Shown here: in pieces, positions 16,206 through 24,363 of the stretch
How positions within the stretch are numbered: position 1 is the first letter of the stretch
Layout of the letters: each line of letters opens with the position of its first letter
Assembly: GCF_009834125.1 (NCBI RefSeq)
Contig: NZ_CP047146.1
Span: 1,233,501-1,297,500 of the forward strand
DNA length: 64,000 nt
From: Streptomyces sp. GS7
GTDB lineage: Bacteria > Actinomycetota > Actinomycetes > Streptomycetales > Streptomycetaceae
Direction of reading: 5' to 3'
Program-made: the position numbers and the translations under genes
The notes under the pieces: model-generated
The model's database searches: none
Seen by the model: the letters and a program-made list of their open reading frames with translations, nothing else
What the model was told of the DNA's origin: nothing

Positions 16206-17450
16206 GTGCTGCGCCGCCAGACCCCCCGGGGGGTGGACAGCCGCCGAATGCGGCGCATCGCAGCCGTTCTCACCTCCCTGACGGCGCTGATCGCGACCTC
16301 CATCGTGGCCGGTCCGGCCACTGCTTCCGAGGCTTCCCTCTCCTGCGCCCTGGGACGCACCGACGCCCACCACTCCGAAGGCGTCGACGGCTGGAACGAC
16401 GCCTACCCGCGCCCGAATCGCACCCTTGACGCGGTGATGATTTTTCTGTCGTTTCCGGACGCCCACCCCACCACCACCCCGCAGCAGCTCTCCGGGGACT
16501 ACTTTCCCGCCACGTCCCGGTTCTTCGACCGCGCCTCCTACGGCACCTTTAAATTGCGCCCGCACATCCAGAACCACTGGGTCCGGATGCCGCACCCGTC
16601 CACCTCGTACGGGATACAGCGCGACTGGGACTCCGGCCGGCGCGCCGGCTACCTCCGCGACGCGGTCGCCGCCGCGCACCCCTCGGTCGACTTCAGCCGC
16701 TACGACCTGGTCTACCTCGTCGCCGACCCGAGCGCCCCCGGCGTCGACTCGGACGCCACCAAGGTCGTCAACCTCGACGAGCCGATGCAGGTCGACGGCG
16801 TCGAGCTGCGCCGCTTCGTCACCGTCTTCGAGCACAGCCCGCCCGACCGCAACGTCCTCGCCCACGAGACCGGCCACGTCTTCGACCTGCCCGACCTCTA
16901 CCACCGCCCCCAGGACGGCAAGCGCGACTGGGACACCTATGTAGGGGACTGGGACCTCATGGGCAGCCAGTTCGGGCTGGCCCCCGAACCCTTCGCCTGG
17001 CACAAGTGGCGCCTCGGCTGGATCACCGACGGCCAGGTCGACTGCGTCGAGCCCGCCCACCCCACCATGCACGCGCTGCGCACCCTGTCCGCCCCCGAGG
17101 AACCCGGCGACCGCCGCCGCACCCGCCTCCTGGTCGTCCGCACCGGACGGGACAGCGCGCTCGCCATGGAGGCCCGCGGCGCCGTCGGCAACGACCGCAA
17201 CATCTGCACCGAGGGCATCCTCGTCTACCGCGTGCGCAGCGGGACCGCGTCCGGGTCCGGCCCGGTCCAGGTGCTGGACGGCCACCCCGGCACCTCGGCC
17301 TGCTGGGGCACCTCCGTCTACCCGCCGCTCGCCGACGCCCCCCTGGGGGTGGGGGAGAGCATGAACGACACCCGGGACGGCGTACGCATCCAGGTGCAGG
17401 GGCGGACGGCCGGCGGGGACTGGGTGGTCAAGGTGAGCCACAGTTCCTGA
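16206..17450 (+). CDS. Secreted M6-family zinc metalloprotease
   Basis: 414 aa from the GTG at 16206 (GGAGG six bases upstream). N-terminal signal peptide: basic 'RRMRRIAAV', then 'LTSLTALIATSIVAGPATA'. The zinc site is HETGH (220-224) followed by 'VFDLPDLYH', and 'VGDWDLMGSQFG' is the M6 met-turn region; immune inhibitor A and similar secreted proteases share it. Several Cys in the C-terminal half could form disulphides outside the cell. Divergent from the c-di-GMP gene; a perfect terminator lies 21 bp after the stop. Confidence 0.82.
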   Translation: MLRRQTPRGVDSRRMRRIAAVLTSLTALIATSIVAGPATASEASLSCALGRTDAHHSEGVDGWNDAYPRPNRTLDAVMIFLSFPDAHPTTTPQQLSGDYFPATSRFFDRASYGTFKLRPHIQNHWVRMPHPSTSYGIQRDWDSGRRAGYLRDAVAAAHPSVDFSRYDLVYLVADPSAPGVDSDATKVVNLDEPMQVDGVELRRFVTVFEHSPPDRNVLAHETGHVFDLPDLYHRPQDGKRDWDTYVGDWDLMGSQFGLAPEPFAWHKWRLGWITDGQVDCVEPAHPTMHALRTLSAPEEPGDRRRTRLLVVRTGRDSALAMEARGAVGNDRNICTEGILVYRVRSGTASGSGPVQVLDGHPGTSACWGTSVYPPLADAPLGVGESMNDTRDGVRIQVQGRTAGGDWVVKVSHSS

Positions 17451-17470
17451 CCGGCGCGGAACGGACACGA

Positions 17471-17500
17471 CGAAGGCCCCCACCGGAGTGGGGGCCTTCG
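17471..17500. terminator. Bidirectional terminator between metalloprotease and tRNA-Lys
   Basis: CGAAGGCCCCCAC pairs perfectly (13 bp) with GTGGGGGCCTTCG around a CGGA tetraloop. Serves the protease (plus) and the tRNA (minus). Confidence 0.9.
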
Positions 17501-17508
17501 CCTGTCGG

Positions 17509-17582
17509 TGCGCCGCCAGGGACTCGAACCCCGGACCCGCTGATTAAGAGTCAGCTGCTCTAACCAACTGAGCTAGCGGCGC
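17509..17582 (-). tRNA. tRNA-Lys (anticodon CTT), second copy
   Basis: Identical over all 74 nt to the tRNA at 3024-3097. The flanks differ, so only the gene itself is conserved. CCA is not encoded. Confidence 0.97.
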
Positions 17583-17638
17583 CTGCTGACGGGGAAAACA
17601 TTAGCATCCTGGCCGGGGAGGGCAAAAATCGATTCCCC

Positions 17639-18379
17639 TCAGCCCCGCGTGACCCCGGTATCCAAGGGCTGAGCAGCGCTTTCGCGGTGCGTGCGGGCGC
17701 CTTCCCGGTCGGCCGCGAGCGTGCTCCGCGCCGCCCCCACGCAGGCCCACAGCAGGATGTCCGGGCCGGGCAGCCAGGGGTCGCGCACATCGGGGGCGAC
17801 CAGCCAGCGGGACGCGGCGGACGCGGCCGGGTCGTCCTCGGCGGCGGCGCCGGGCGTACGGGGGCGGGGGTGCAGCGGCGGGACCGTCACCGCGTCGCCG
17901 CCGCCGTGGCACAGCAGCGGCGGCACCGCCGCGGCCCACTCCTCCCAGGCCAGCAGCGCGGGCAGCCGCTGGGCGGTGCCCGGCGCCGCGAACAGCAGCA
18001 GCCGCCCGCGGTGCACGGCCACCGGCCCCGAGCCCGGTCCCGCCGACCACAGGCGGTCCGCCATGCGCCGCCCGAAGAGCACCGGCGCGTTGATCACGTC
18101 GAAGACGGCGCCGCACGGCAGCACGCTCGGCGCCGTGGGCCGCTCCGCCCACAGGGCGTGCATGCTGCCGGGATACGGGCTCGCCGAGGCGAGCCAGTCG
18201 GCGCCGGCGAGCGTGACGTACGCGGTGGCGGGGAAGGCCGGGGCCCGGGAAGTCCCGGGCAGCCGGGCGCGCAGGCCGGGTCCCCCCGGCCTTCGGCCCG
18301 GGGGACCCCCGTGCTCCGCTCGACCCCGCCTGTGCGAGGCACGCCCCTGATGGTCGACCGACTCGCTGTGCTCGCTCAT
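17639..18379 (-). CDS. Primase-polymerase N-terminal-domain-like protein
   Basis: 246 aa from the ATG at 18379 (MSEHSESVDH...). The core 'VLPCGAVFDVINAPVLFGRRM' then 'GPVAVHRGRLLLFAAPGTAQRLPALL' and 'LLCHGGGDAVTVPPLHP' matches the pattern of Streptomyces proteins annotated as bifunctional DNA primase/polymerase N-terminal domain. The acidic metal-binding residues of active Prim-Pol enzymes are not obvious, so activity is doubtful. Residues about 20-40 are encoded by a palindromic repeat (18278-18309) that seems inserted in frame. Function unknown. Confidence 0.6.
   Translation of the reverse strand: MSEHSESVDHQGRASHRRGRAEHGGPPGRRPGGPGLRARLPGTSRAPAFPATAYVTLAGADWLASASPYPGSMHALWAERPTAPSVLPCGAVFDVINAPVLFGRRMADRLWSAGPGSGPVAVHRGRLLLFAAPGTAQRLPALLAWEEWAAAVPPLLCHGGGDAVTVPPLHPRPRTPGAAAEDDPAASAASRWLVAPDVRDPWLPGPDILLWACVGAARSTLAADREGARTHRESAAQPLDTGVTRG
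18278..18309. repeat. REP-like palindrome inside the primase-like gene
   Basis: GGGTCCCCC-C-GGCC with GGCC-C-GGGGGACCC forms a hairpin, followed by GTGCTCCGCTCGACCCC, which recalls the palindromes at 23566 and 25504. It lies within codons near the N-terminus. Confidence 0.6.
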
Positions 18380-18482
18380 GCGGACAGGTCTACCGATGCC
18401 GCGTGTAGCGGCAGGGCTGATTGGCGGAAACCGGGACAGGGCGGTACGGCAGGGAGTATCTTCCGCTCCCCGCATATGCCAG

Positions 18483-18509
18483 CGGCTCATGATCTTGGAC
18501 CATGAGCCG
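18483..18509. terminator. Inverted repeat between two minus-strand genes
   Basis: CGGCTCATG (18483-18491) and CATGAGCCG (18501-18509) form a 9-bp stem with a 9-base loop. It could be an operator or a weak terminator upstream of the primase-like gene. Confidence 0.4.
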
Positions 18510-18557
18510 TCGTGGGGTGGGTGGGGCCGGAGTGCCTCCTGGGGCCGGTTCCCGGGG

Positions 18558-18941
18558 TCAGTCCATGTCGCCCAGCACCGCGCTGCCGCTGCGCATCAGG
18601 CTGCGGCCGAACTCGACCATCTTCTGCGCGTAGTCCTCGGTCCACTCCGCCCGCTCGGCGAGCACCGACAGCGGCAGCCGGTCGAAGCGGCGGGGGTCGG
18701 TCAGCTGGGCGGCGGCGAGCGCCTGGAACTCCGTGGCGCGGTCGGCCGCCGCCCGGAACGCGAGCGTCAGCTCGGTCGCCCGGCCCAGCAGCGCGCCGGG
18801 ATCCTCCATCGACTCCAGGCCGAAGAAGTGCTCGGGGTCGGCGGTGGCCTCGGGGGGCTCGAAGAGCAGCTGCGCGGGCTTCATGCGCCGGTAGCCGGAC
18901 GCCGTACCGCGGGGATCGGGAGCCGGTCGCGGCTCGGACAT
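18558..18941 (-). CDS. Small conserved actinobacterial protein, unknown
   Basis: 127 aa from the ATG at 18941; GGAGG stands nine bases upstream, which decides this start. Not recognised. Soluble, acidic; after a Pro/Arg-rich beginning, residues ~45-125 look helical ('LGRATELTLAFRAAADRATEF', then 'LPLSVLAERAEWTEDYAQKM'). No cysteines or signal. It ends close to the hairpin upstream of the primase-like gene. Confidence 0.6.
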   Translation of the reverse strand: MSEPRPAPDPRGTASGYRRMKPAQLLFEPPEATADPEHFFGLESMEDPGALLGRATELTLAFRAAADRATEFQALAAAQLTDPRRFDRLPLSVLAERAEWTEDYAQKMVEFGRSLMRSGSAVLGDMD

Positions 18942-19299
18942 GTACCTACCTCCAGGGTTGTCTGCCGCATTCCATTGTCCCGCCGTGCGCAAGTAGGCCC
19001 CCTGGTGAGTGATCCGCCCGCCCCGGGGCCGGTCGGCCGGGCGCCGGCGGGCGGGGCGGTGGGGGTGGTCACGGGCGCCGGGTGGCGTGGCCCACCGGAC
19101 GGCAGCCGGACCGGCGGCCCGTGGCGCTCATGCCGGCCACGTCACCCGGTGTTCCGCGAGGTGGGCGAGGACGGTGTGGTCGGCCTCCCGGCCGTCCCGG
19201 CTGTGTCCGTGGGCCGTCTCCGGCGACGTGCCGGACTCCGTCCGGCGGAGTGGCGGCGATGAGTTCGGCGCTCGTCGGCCGGGTGCCGGGGCGCGGCGG
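18942..19299. other. Intergenic stretch without a recognisable gene
   Basis: 358 bp, very GC-rich, between the helicase 3' end and the small conserved gene. I see the ribosome binding site of the latter (GGAGG near 18950) and no convincing ORF, RNA or clear terminator. Confidence 0.5.
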
Positions 19300-20667
19300 T
19301 CAGGGACGCCAGACCACCCGGTGCTCGGACCAGTGATCCCATGTGGACATCATTGCCTCCCAGCCGTCCGGGAACTTGACCGTGACGCCCAGCTGGACCG
19401 GCTCCGTCGAGGGGTGCTCGTCCAGGAGGTCGGCGACGCCGGCGCGGGAGACGACGAGGCAGGCGTGGCGGTGGCGGGAGGCGAGCACGCAGAGCCGGCC
19501 GGTCTCCAGGTGGAAGGCGGTGGCGTCGGGGCGCCCGGAGAGCGGGTGCAGGACGACGGTGACGTCGAACTCGCGGCCCTGGAGGCGGTTGGCGGTGTCC
19601 ACCGCGACACCGGCCACGCCCAGCTCGGCGAGGGCCGCGCGGACCGCCGCCGCCTGGTCCCGGTGCGCGGTCCCGACCGCGATCCGGGCGGCGGTGAGCG
19701 GTGCCGGATCGGCGGAGTTCTCGCTCGTGGCGGCGCCGCCGCGGTCCAGGAGGCGGCGGACGGCGAGCGCCACGGCCCGGACCGCCTCCGGGTCCGTACG
19801 GGGCGTGTGGCGCGCGGGGAGTTCGAGCAGTCCCCAGCCCGTCTCGGCCGCCTCGTCCAGGGCGCGGTCCACGGCCGACCCGTCGCCCGGCACGCCGAAC
19901 GCCAGCCGCCGGTCGCCGTGGCCGGTGCCGCTGCGGAACGGCGTGTACGGGTAGAAGGCGCGGGAGACCAGGGGCGCGGCGGAGGCCGGCAGCCGCCAGG
20001 AGACCGGGAGGCGGTGCTGGGGCAGGTCGGGGTTGTGGGCGAGGAGGGTGGAGACGGCGCTGGCGGAGGGGTCGTAGGCGAGACCGGCCCACTGCTCGGC
20101 GCCCACGATGCTGAACGGGTCCAGCTGGCCCGGGTCGCCGACGAACAGTGCGCGGTCGAAGAGCCCGGCGACGCTCAGCAGCGCGTCGGAGCGCATCTGG
20201 TACGCCTCGTCGACGATGGCGTGCCGCCAGGGCTCGTCGACCTTGGTGTAGGCCCATTTCGCGGCGGTGGAGACGACGACGTCCATCCCGGCGAGGTCGG
20301 CGATCCGGGCGGAGGTGCGGACGGCGGGGAGTCCGGCGAGCGCGGGGTCGAAGGAGCCCGGCTCGCTGCTGTGCAGACGGCCCACAGGGAGGTCGGGGTC
20401 CTTGCCGGCCAGCCGGAGGACAAGGTCGTCCACCTGGGCGTTGGTCTGCGCGACGACCATCAACGGGCGCCCCGCGGCGGCCAGTTCACGGGCGGCGCGG
20501 ACGACGAGGGTGGACTTCCCGGCGCCCGGCGGGGAGTCCACCACGACGCCGCGGTGGGTGCTGTGGAGGGTGTCGTGCAGGATCGCTTCGGTCGCCCGGC
20601 CGGCCGCGGCGCCGGGGTCGAAGGGCTGCCGGACGCCGCCCGGCCGGTCGTGGTGAAGGTCCGTCAT
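19300..20667 (-). CDS. SF1 (Upf1/Dna2-like) DNA helicase
   Basis: 455 aa from the ATG at 20667 (MTDLHHDRPG...). Walker A SPPGAGKST (45-53), motif II 'VDEAYQM' (152-158), motif III 'FVGDPGQLDPF' (175-185), 'LPVSWRLP' (220-227) and a UvrD-like C-terminal motif 'VDTANRLQGREFDVTVV' near 360 make a compact two-RecA-domain SF1 helicase lacking the usual N-terminal domains. It is the third gene of an operon: the 520-aa gene ends 37 bp upstream, and before it is an Fe-S nuclease. Together the three recall the parts of eukaryotic Dna2 (nuclease, barrel, helicase). Role likely DNA end processing, repair or defence. Confidence 0.82.
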   Translation of the reverse strand: MTDLHHDRPGGVRQPFDPGAAAGRATEAILHDTLHSTHRGVVVDSPPGAGKSTLVVRAARELAAAGRPLMVVAQTNAQVDDLVLRLAGKDPDLPVGRLHSSEPGSFDPALAGLPAVRTSARIADLAGMDVVVSTAAKWAYTKVDEPWRHAIVDEAYQMRSDALLSVAGLFDRALFVGDPGQLDPFSIVGAEQWAGLAYDPSASAVSTLLAHNPDLPQHRLPVSWRLPASAAPLVSRAFYPYTPFRSGTGHGDRRLAFGVPGDGSAVDRALDEAAETGWGLLELPARHTPRTDPEAVRAVALAVRRLLDRGGAATSENSADPAPLTAARIAVGTAHRDQAAAVRAALAELGVAGVAVDTANRLQGREFDVTVVLHPLSGRPDATAFHLETGRLCVLASRHRHACLVVSRAGVADLLDEHPSTEPVQLGVTVKFPDGWEAMMSTWDHWSEHRVVWRP

Positions 20668-20704
20668 ACCGCGGCGCCTGCCGGGGAGTCGGCGGAACGG
20701 GGCA

Positions 20705-22267
20705 TCACAGGAAGTCCTCCGCGGTGACGGTGTCGGGGGCGGGAATCGGGGTGGCACCTGTGGTGCCGGAGGTGCCGGGCGGCGGGCCGCCGTGGGTCCA
20801 GGGGGTGTCCTCCGGGTCCGGCAGGCCGGGGCCGCCGCGCGGGGCGTGCTCGAAGAGCGTCCAGCACACCGCGTCGCCCGGTTCCGGGACCGACCCGGGC
20901 TCGGGGGTCTTCCCACGGCCCATACCGCCGGTGAGCCGCACCACCAGGGTCCCTGGCCCTTCGGCCCCGTAGGCCACGAACTCGGCGGTCTGGCTGCGGC
21001 CGTCGGCGAGCCCGCGGTGGAGCTTGGCGTTCCCGTCCAGCTGGGGGCGGTCGGCGGTGCGCAGCGTCACCAGGGGGCGGGGCATCGGCCGCCTGCCCTC
21101 GGAGTAGGCCATCTCGACGGCGGTGACCGTGCCGTGCAGCGCCTCCCCGGCCAGCCGGCGGGCGGCCATGACCAGGGCGTCGTCCAGGGCCTCCTGGGCG
21201 TCCAGCTGGGCCTGCGCGCTCTCCCGGGCGGACAGCTTCTGGGCGGCGGTGACGGCGTCGTCCTGCCGGGGCTGCGGCGGCTCCCCGGCGCGGATCCGGT
21301 CGCGGTGCGCGGTGTACGACCAGCGGTCGCGCCTCCAGCGGTCGGCGACCCGGGCGCCCTCCGGGAGGCCGCGCAGCAGGTCGATGCCCTGCCACACGGC
21401 GTCCCAGGTGGGCCGCAGTTGGCTCTCGACGAGGGTGCGGACCTCTTCCGCGGCGCCGGGCAGTCCGGCGTCGTAGCGGGCCATCGCGGGGGCGAGCAGC
21501 CGGTTGTCGAACGCCGGGTCGGTGGCGGGCCCGGCCGGCGGGCACCGCAGCTGGCCGCCGCCGTCGCGCGCCGCCTCCGCGTGCTCGGCCGCGTCCTGGC
21601 CCCGTACGCCCGGCGGCGGGGCGATCCAGGCGAGCAGTGCGCCCAGGTGCTGGTCCTCCAGGACGCTCTGGCCGGTCGCCCAATGGCGGGTCAGCAGGCC
21701 CGTCATGGACAGCAGCAGACAGGCGCCCGGCACCCGCGCCCGCTCCCCGAAGTGGGTGAACCAGCGGCCCAGCAGCGGGACATGGGGCGGTGCGGGATAC
21801 GGCGCCGCCGGCTCCTGCTCGGCCGTCCGCCGGAACCGCATCGAGCGGCCCAGGAGCCGCACGTACTCGATTCCGGCGGTGCTCGGCACGATCAACTGTG
21901 GCGCGTCCGCGCACAGTTCGACCTGCACCGGGACCTTCTTGCCGGTCTCCGGATCGGTCTCCTTGCGCTCCTCCGACTCGACGTCGTCGGCGAAGCCGTC
22001 CACGTACGGCAGCACCGACTCGGCCAGCTCGGCAAGGAAGGCGAACCGCAGATCGCGGTCGCGCGGCTGCGGGACGGTCAGCAGCAGCGGCTTCTCCCGG
22101 TCCGTGCCGACCAGCGCGCCCAGGGGGGCGCCGGCCTCACCGGCGGTGGTCAACGGGACGAACACCAGTGGGCGTTCGGAGAGATGGCGGTGCCGGACCG
22201 TGGTCAGCGGCTGGGCGCGGCCCGCGGCCACCGCCTCCATCCGGGCCAGCGTCTCGATCAACGACAT
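20705..22267 (-). CDS. Middle protein of nuclease-helicase operon, unknown
   Basis: 520 aa; ATG at 22267 overlaps the nuclease stop codon by ten bases, so the two are probably made in step. Not recognised as a known family. Visible parts: a mixed N-terminal half ('QPLTTVRHRHLSERPLVFVPL'); a helical middle (~200-390) with the charged 'ARESAQAQLDAQEALDDALV'; a beta-rich region (~395-480, 'GTVTAVEMAYSEGRRPMPRP') that could be a small barrel; and a Pro/Gly-rich tail. By position it may bridge the nuclease and helicase, as the barrel and linker do in Dna2; this is inference. Confidence 0.7.
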   Translation of the reverse strand: MSLIETLARMEAVAAGRAQPLTTVRHRHLSERPLVFVPLTTAGEAGAPLGALVGTDREKPLLLTVPQPRDRDLRFAFLAELAESVLPYVDGFADDVESEERKETDPETGKKVPVQVELCADAPQLIVPSTAGIEYVRLLGRSMRFRRTAEQEPAAPYPAPPHVPLLGRWFTHFGERARVPGACLLLSMTGLLTRHWATGQSVLEDQHLGALLAWIAPPPGVRGQDAAEHAEAARDGGGQLRCPPAGPATDPAFDNRLLAPAMARYDAGLPGAAEEVRTLVESQLRPTWDAVWQGIDLLRGLPEGARVADRWRRDRWSYTAHRDRIRAGEPPQPRQDDAVTAAQKLSARESAQAQLDAQEALDDALVMAARRLAGEALHGTVTAVEMAYSEGRRPMPRPLVTLRTADRPQLDGNAKLHRGLADGRSQTAEFVAYGAEGPGTLVVRLTGGMGRGKTPEPGSVPEPGDAVCWTLFEHAPRGGPGLPDPEDTPWTHGGPPPGTSGTTGATPIPAPDTVTAEDFL

Positions 22268-23523
22268 CCCGGCTCCCCGTCTCGCGGGGCCGGTACGGCG
22301 CCGGACAGCGCCTCGGCGCGCAGCGCGGCGGCCCGGCGCAGGGCCGCCACGGCCGGATCGCCGGGGGCATCGGGGGCATCGGGACCGTCGGGGCCGTTCG
22401 CGGCGGCCAGCACCTCCTCGATGGTGCGCAGGCCGCCCAACTCGCCCCGTACGCCCCGGCCCAGGGCCGTCACCGACCCCTCCTGGCGGGACCGCCCGCG
22501 GCAGTGGAAGGCCAGTTCGCAGGCGGCCAGGCACTCCGGGGCGTAGGCCGCGTCCACCGCGTCGACGGCCGCGGCCAGCTCCTGGGGCGGGCGGGTCGGG
22601 GCGCCGTCGCCGTCCGTCCCGAGGTCGAAAGTGGTGCCCGGGGGGAGCGCGGCGGCGATCTCCTCGACGCGGGTCAGCCGGCCCAGCTGGCGGCGGGTGG
22701 TGGCCAGCTGCTTGCGGACGTCGACGACCGCGCCCGTGGGGAGGTTGGAGAAGTCCTTGGGGCAGACCAGCAGCACCCGGTCGCGGACGTGGGCGGGGCG
22801 GCCGGTGCGCGCCGCGACATGCCCGGCGACCGCCTCCAGGGCGAGGACGTAGACCGCCGCCTGCCGGGCCGCGGCGCCCACCTTGGCGGCGTCCGCGGCA
22901 CCGTCGATCATCGGGAAGGACTTGATCTCCACGACCGTCCAGCCGCCGTCCGGATGCACCACCACCGCGTCCGGCTCCACATAGGCCGGCGACCCGGCCA
23001 CCTCCAGGGCCAGCATCGGATGGTCCAGCAGCGCCCAGCCGCCGGCCGCGGTCGCCTCGCGCAGCGCCAGCGCCGTACGCGCCGCCCGGCCCTCGGGCCC
23101 GGCCGCGGACAGATCGGGCCGGGCGACCGCGTCGGCCTCCGGCGCCGGGCCGCCCGGCGCGAGCCGCTCGCACACCAGCCGCAGCAGCTCCGCGCCGCCG
23201 TCCGCCTTCACCCGCGCCTCGAAGGAGTTGCCGCGCACCAGGGCGAACTGCGACTGCCCGTACGCCGCGGGGGAGCCCAGCGCGCGGGCCAGCGCGGCCT
23301 TGTCGACGCCCGCGCCGTCCAGCAGCGCGCGGCGCCGGCAGCCGGGGTTGGCGGCGAGCGCGGCCAGCGCGCGGGCGTCCAGCGACCGGGGGCGCACCCC
23401 GGCTCCGCGCAGCGCGCTCAGACTCCGCCGCAGGCTCGGGGCCGGCGCGGGCACCACCGGAGCGGCGGGCGCCGCGCCTCCTGCTCCGGCCGCCGTGGGT
23501 CGACTCTCGCGGGAAACGTTCAC
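22258..23523 (-). CDS. Fe-S cluster PD-(D/E)XK nuclease, Dna2/AddB/Cas4-like
   Basis: 421 aa from the GTG at 23523 (MNVSRESRP...). The RecB-type nuclease core is complete: Glu102 in 'GNSFEARV', Asp185 in 'EPDAVVV', Glu199-Ile-Lys201 in 'VVEIKSF', Gln221 in 'RQAAVYVLAL'. A lone Cys62 before the core and the C-terminal triplet Cys331-x3-Cys335-x5-Cys341 match the four 4Fe-4S ligands that frame the nuclease in Dna2, AddB and Cas4. No cas genes or CRISPR are nearby. First gene of the operon with the 520-aa protein and SF1 helicase. An in-frame extension further upstream would only translate a palindromic repeat, so I reject it. Confidence 0.82.
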   Translation of the reverse strand: MNVSRESRPTAAGAGGAAPAAPVVPAPAPSLRRSLSALRGAGVRPRSLDARALAALAANPGCRRRALLDGAGVDKAALARALGSPAAYGQSQFALVRGNSFEARVKADGGAELLRLVCERLAPGGPAPEADAVARPDLSAAGPEGRAARTALALREATAAGGWALLDHPMLALEVAGSPAYVEPDAVVVHPDGGWTVVEIKSFPMIDGAADAAKVGAAARQAAVYVLALEAVAGHVAARTGRPAHVRDRVLLVCPKDFSNLPTGAVVDVRKQLATTRRQLGRLTRVEEIAAALPPGTTFDLGTDGDGAPTRPPQELAAAVDAVDAAYAPECLAACELAFHCRGRSRQEGSVTALGRGVRGELGGLRTIEEVLAAANGPDGPDAPDAPGDPAVAALRRAAALRAEALSGAVPAPRDGEPGCR

Positions 23524-23565
23524 CCGCCGAAGTCTGGCATCCGCCACCCCCGCCGCGGGCATCGA

Positions 23566-23601
23566 TCCCCAAGCTCTCGACTCCGCTCGACCAGGGGAGG
23601 C
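23566..23601. repeat. Palindromic REP-like repeat, copy 1
   Basis: Begins TCCCCAAGCTCTCGACTCCG and ends CAGGGGAGGC; the second copy at 25504-25540 differs at only a few bases. Here it is intergenic, between the nuclease operon and the histidine phosphatase gene. Confidence 0.8.
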
Positions 23602-23753
23602 GCCGATCACCGGAAAGACCGGCGCCGAGCCCCCCACCGGGGCCGCCCGGTGCCGTCCGGCGCGGTGCGCGATGATGGAAGGCCCGCGGTCAACGCCGCC
23701 CGCGCCGACACACGCACGACGAGAAGCCGGGAAACCGGCGAGAGGTACGACCC

Positions 23754-24347
23754 ATGGCAGCGCGCATTCTCCTGGCCAGGCACGGGCAGACGGAGTGGTC
23801 CCTTTCCGGCAGACACACCGGGCGGACCGACATTCCGCTGCTGGACGAGGGGCGGCGGGGCGCCAAGCTGCTGGGCGAGCGGCTGCACCGCGCGCCGTGG
23901 GACGGGCTGCCGGGCGTCGAGGTCCGCACCAGCCCGCTGGTGCGGGCCAAGGAGACCTGCGAACTGGCCGGGTTCGGCGAGCGGGCCGCGGACTGGGACG
24001 CGCTGATGGAGGTCGACTACGGCGCCTACGAGGGGCTGACGCCGGCCGAGATCAAAGCCGGGCGGCCGGACTGGCTGCTGTGGCGGGACGGGGTGCCGGA
24101 GGGCGAGACGCTCGCCGAGGTCGCCGCGCGGGCGGACGAGGTGGTCGCCTGGGCGCGGTCCGCCGACCGCGATGTGCTGGTCTTCGCGCACGGCCACATC
24201 CTGCGTTCCCTGGGCGCCCGCTGGCTCGGCCTCGACATCTCGTTCGGGGCCCGCATCCGGCTGGAGCCGACGTCCCTGTCGGTCCTCGGCTGGGCGTACG
24301 GCGAGCCGGCGATCGAGCGGTGGAACGACACCGGGCACCTCGGCTGA
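23754..24347 (+). CDS. Histidine phosphatase family protein (acid phosphatase / mutase-like)
   Basis: 197 aa. The RHG catalytic motif is '[11 protein letters not shown]' (His10), with '[10 protein letters not shown]' and the second catalytic His in '[14 protein letters not shown]' near 142. The phosphohistidine mechanism is intact; the substrate could be a sugar phosphate, phosphoglycolate-like compound or other monoester. Divergent from the nuclease operon. Confidence 0.85.
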   Translation: MAARILLARHGQTEWSLSGRHTGRTDIPLLDEGRRGAKLLGERLHRAPWDGLPGVEVRTSPLVRAKETCELAGFGERAADWDALMEVDYGAYEGLTPAEIKAGRPDWLLWRDGVPEGETLAEVAARADEVVAWARSADRDVLVFAHGHILRSLGARWLGLDISFGARIRLEPTSLSVLGWAYGEPAIERWNDTGHLG

Positions 24348-24363
24348 CCGGTGGTCGCGGGCC

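Noticed and set aside
14174..16429. Very long open frame (751 codons) opposite the GGDEF-EAL gene, and similar long antisense frames elsewhere
   Set aside because: In >70% GC DNA antisense frames stay open by chance; the composition is Arg/Gly/Pro/His-rich with no domain pattern, while the opposite strand encodes clear proteins.
3024..17582. Two identical tRNA-Lys genes as attachment sites of an integrated element spanning 3-17.6 kb
   Set aside because: No integrase, excisionase or phage/ICE genes lie between them, flanks are unrelated, and both genes have their own terminators; duplicated tRNA-Lys genes are ordinary.
22258..23523. Cas4 of a CRISPR system
   Set aside because: Nuclease motifs and Fe-S cysteines fit Cas4, but there is no CRISPR array or other cas gene in the window; the helicase partner points to Dna2/AddB-like function.
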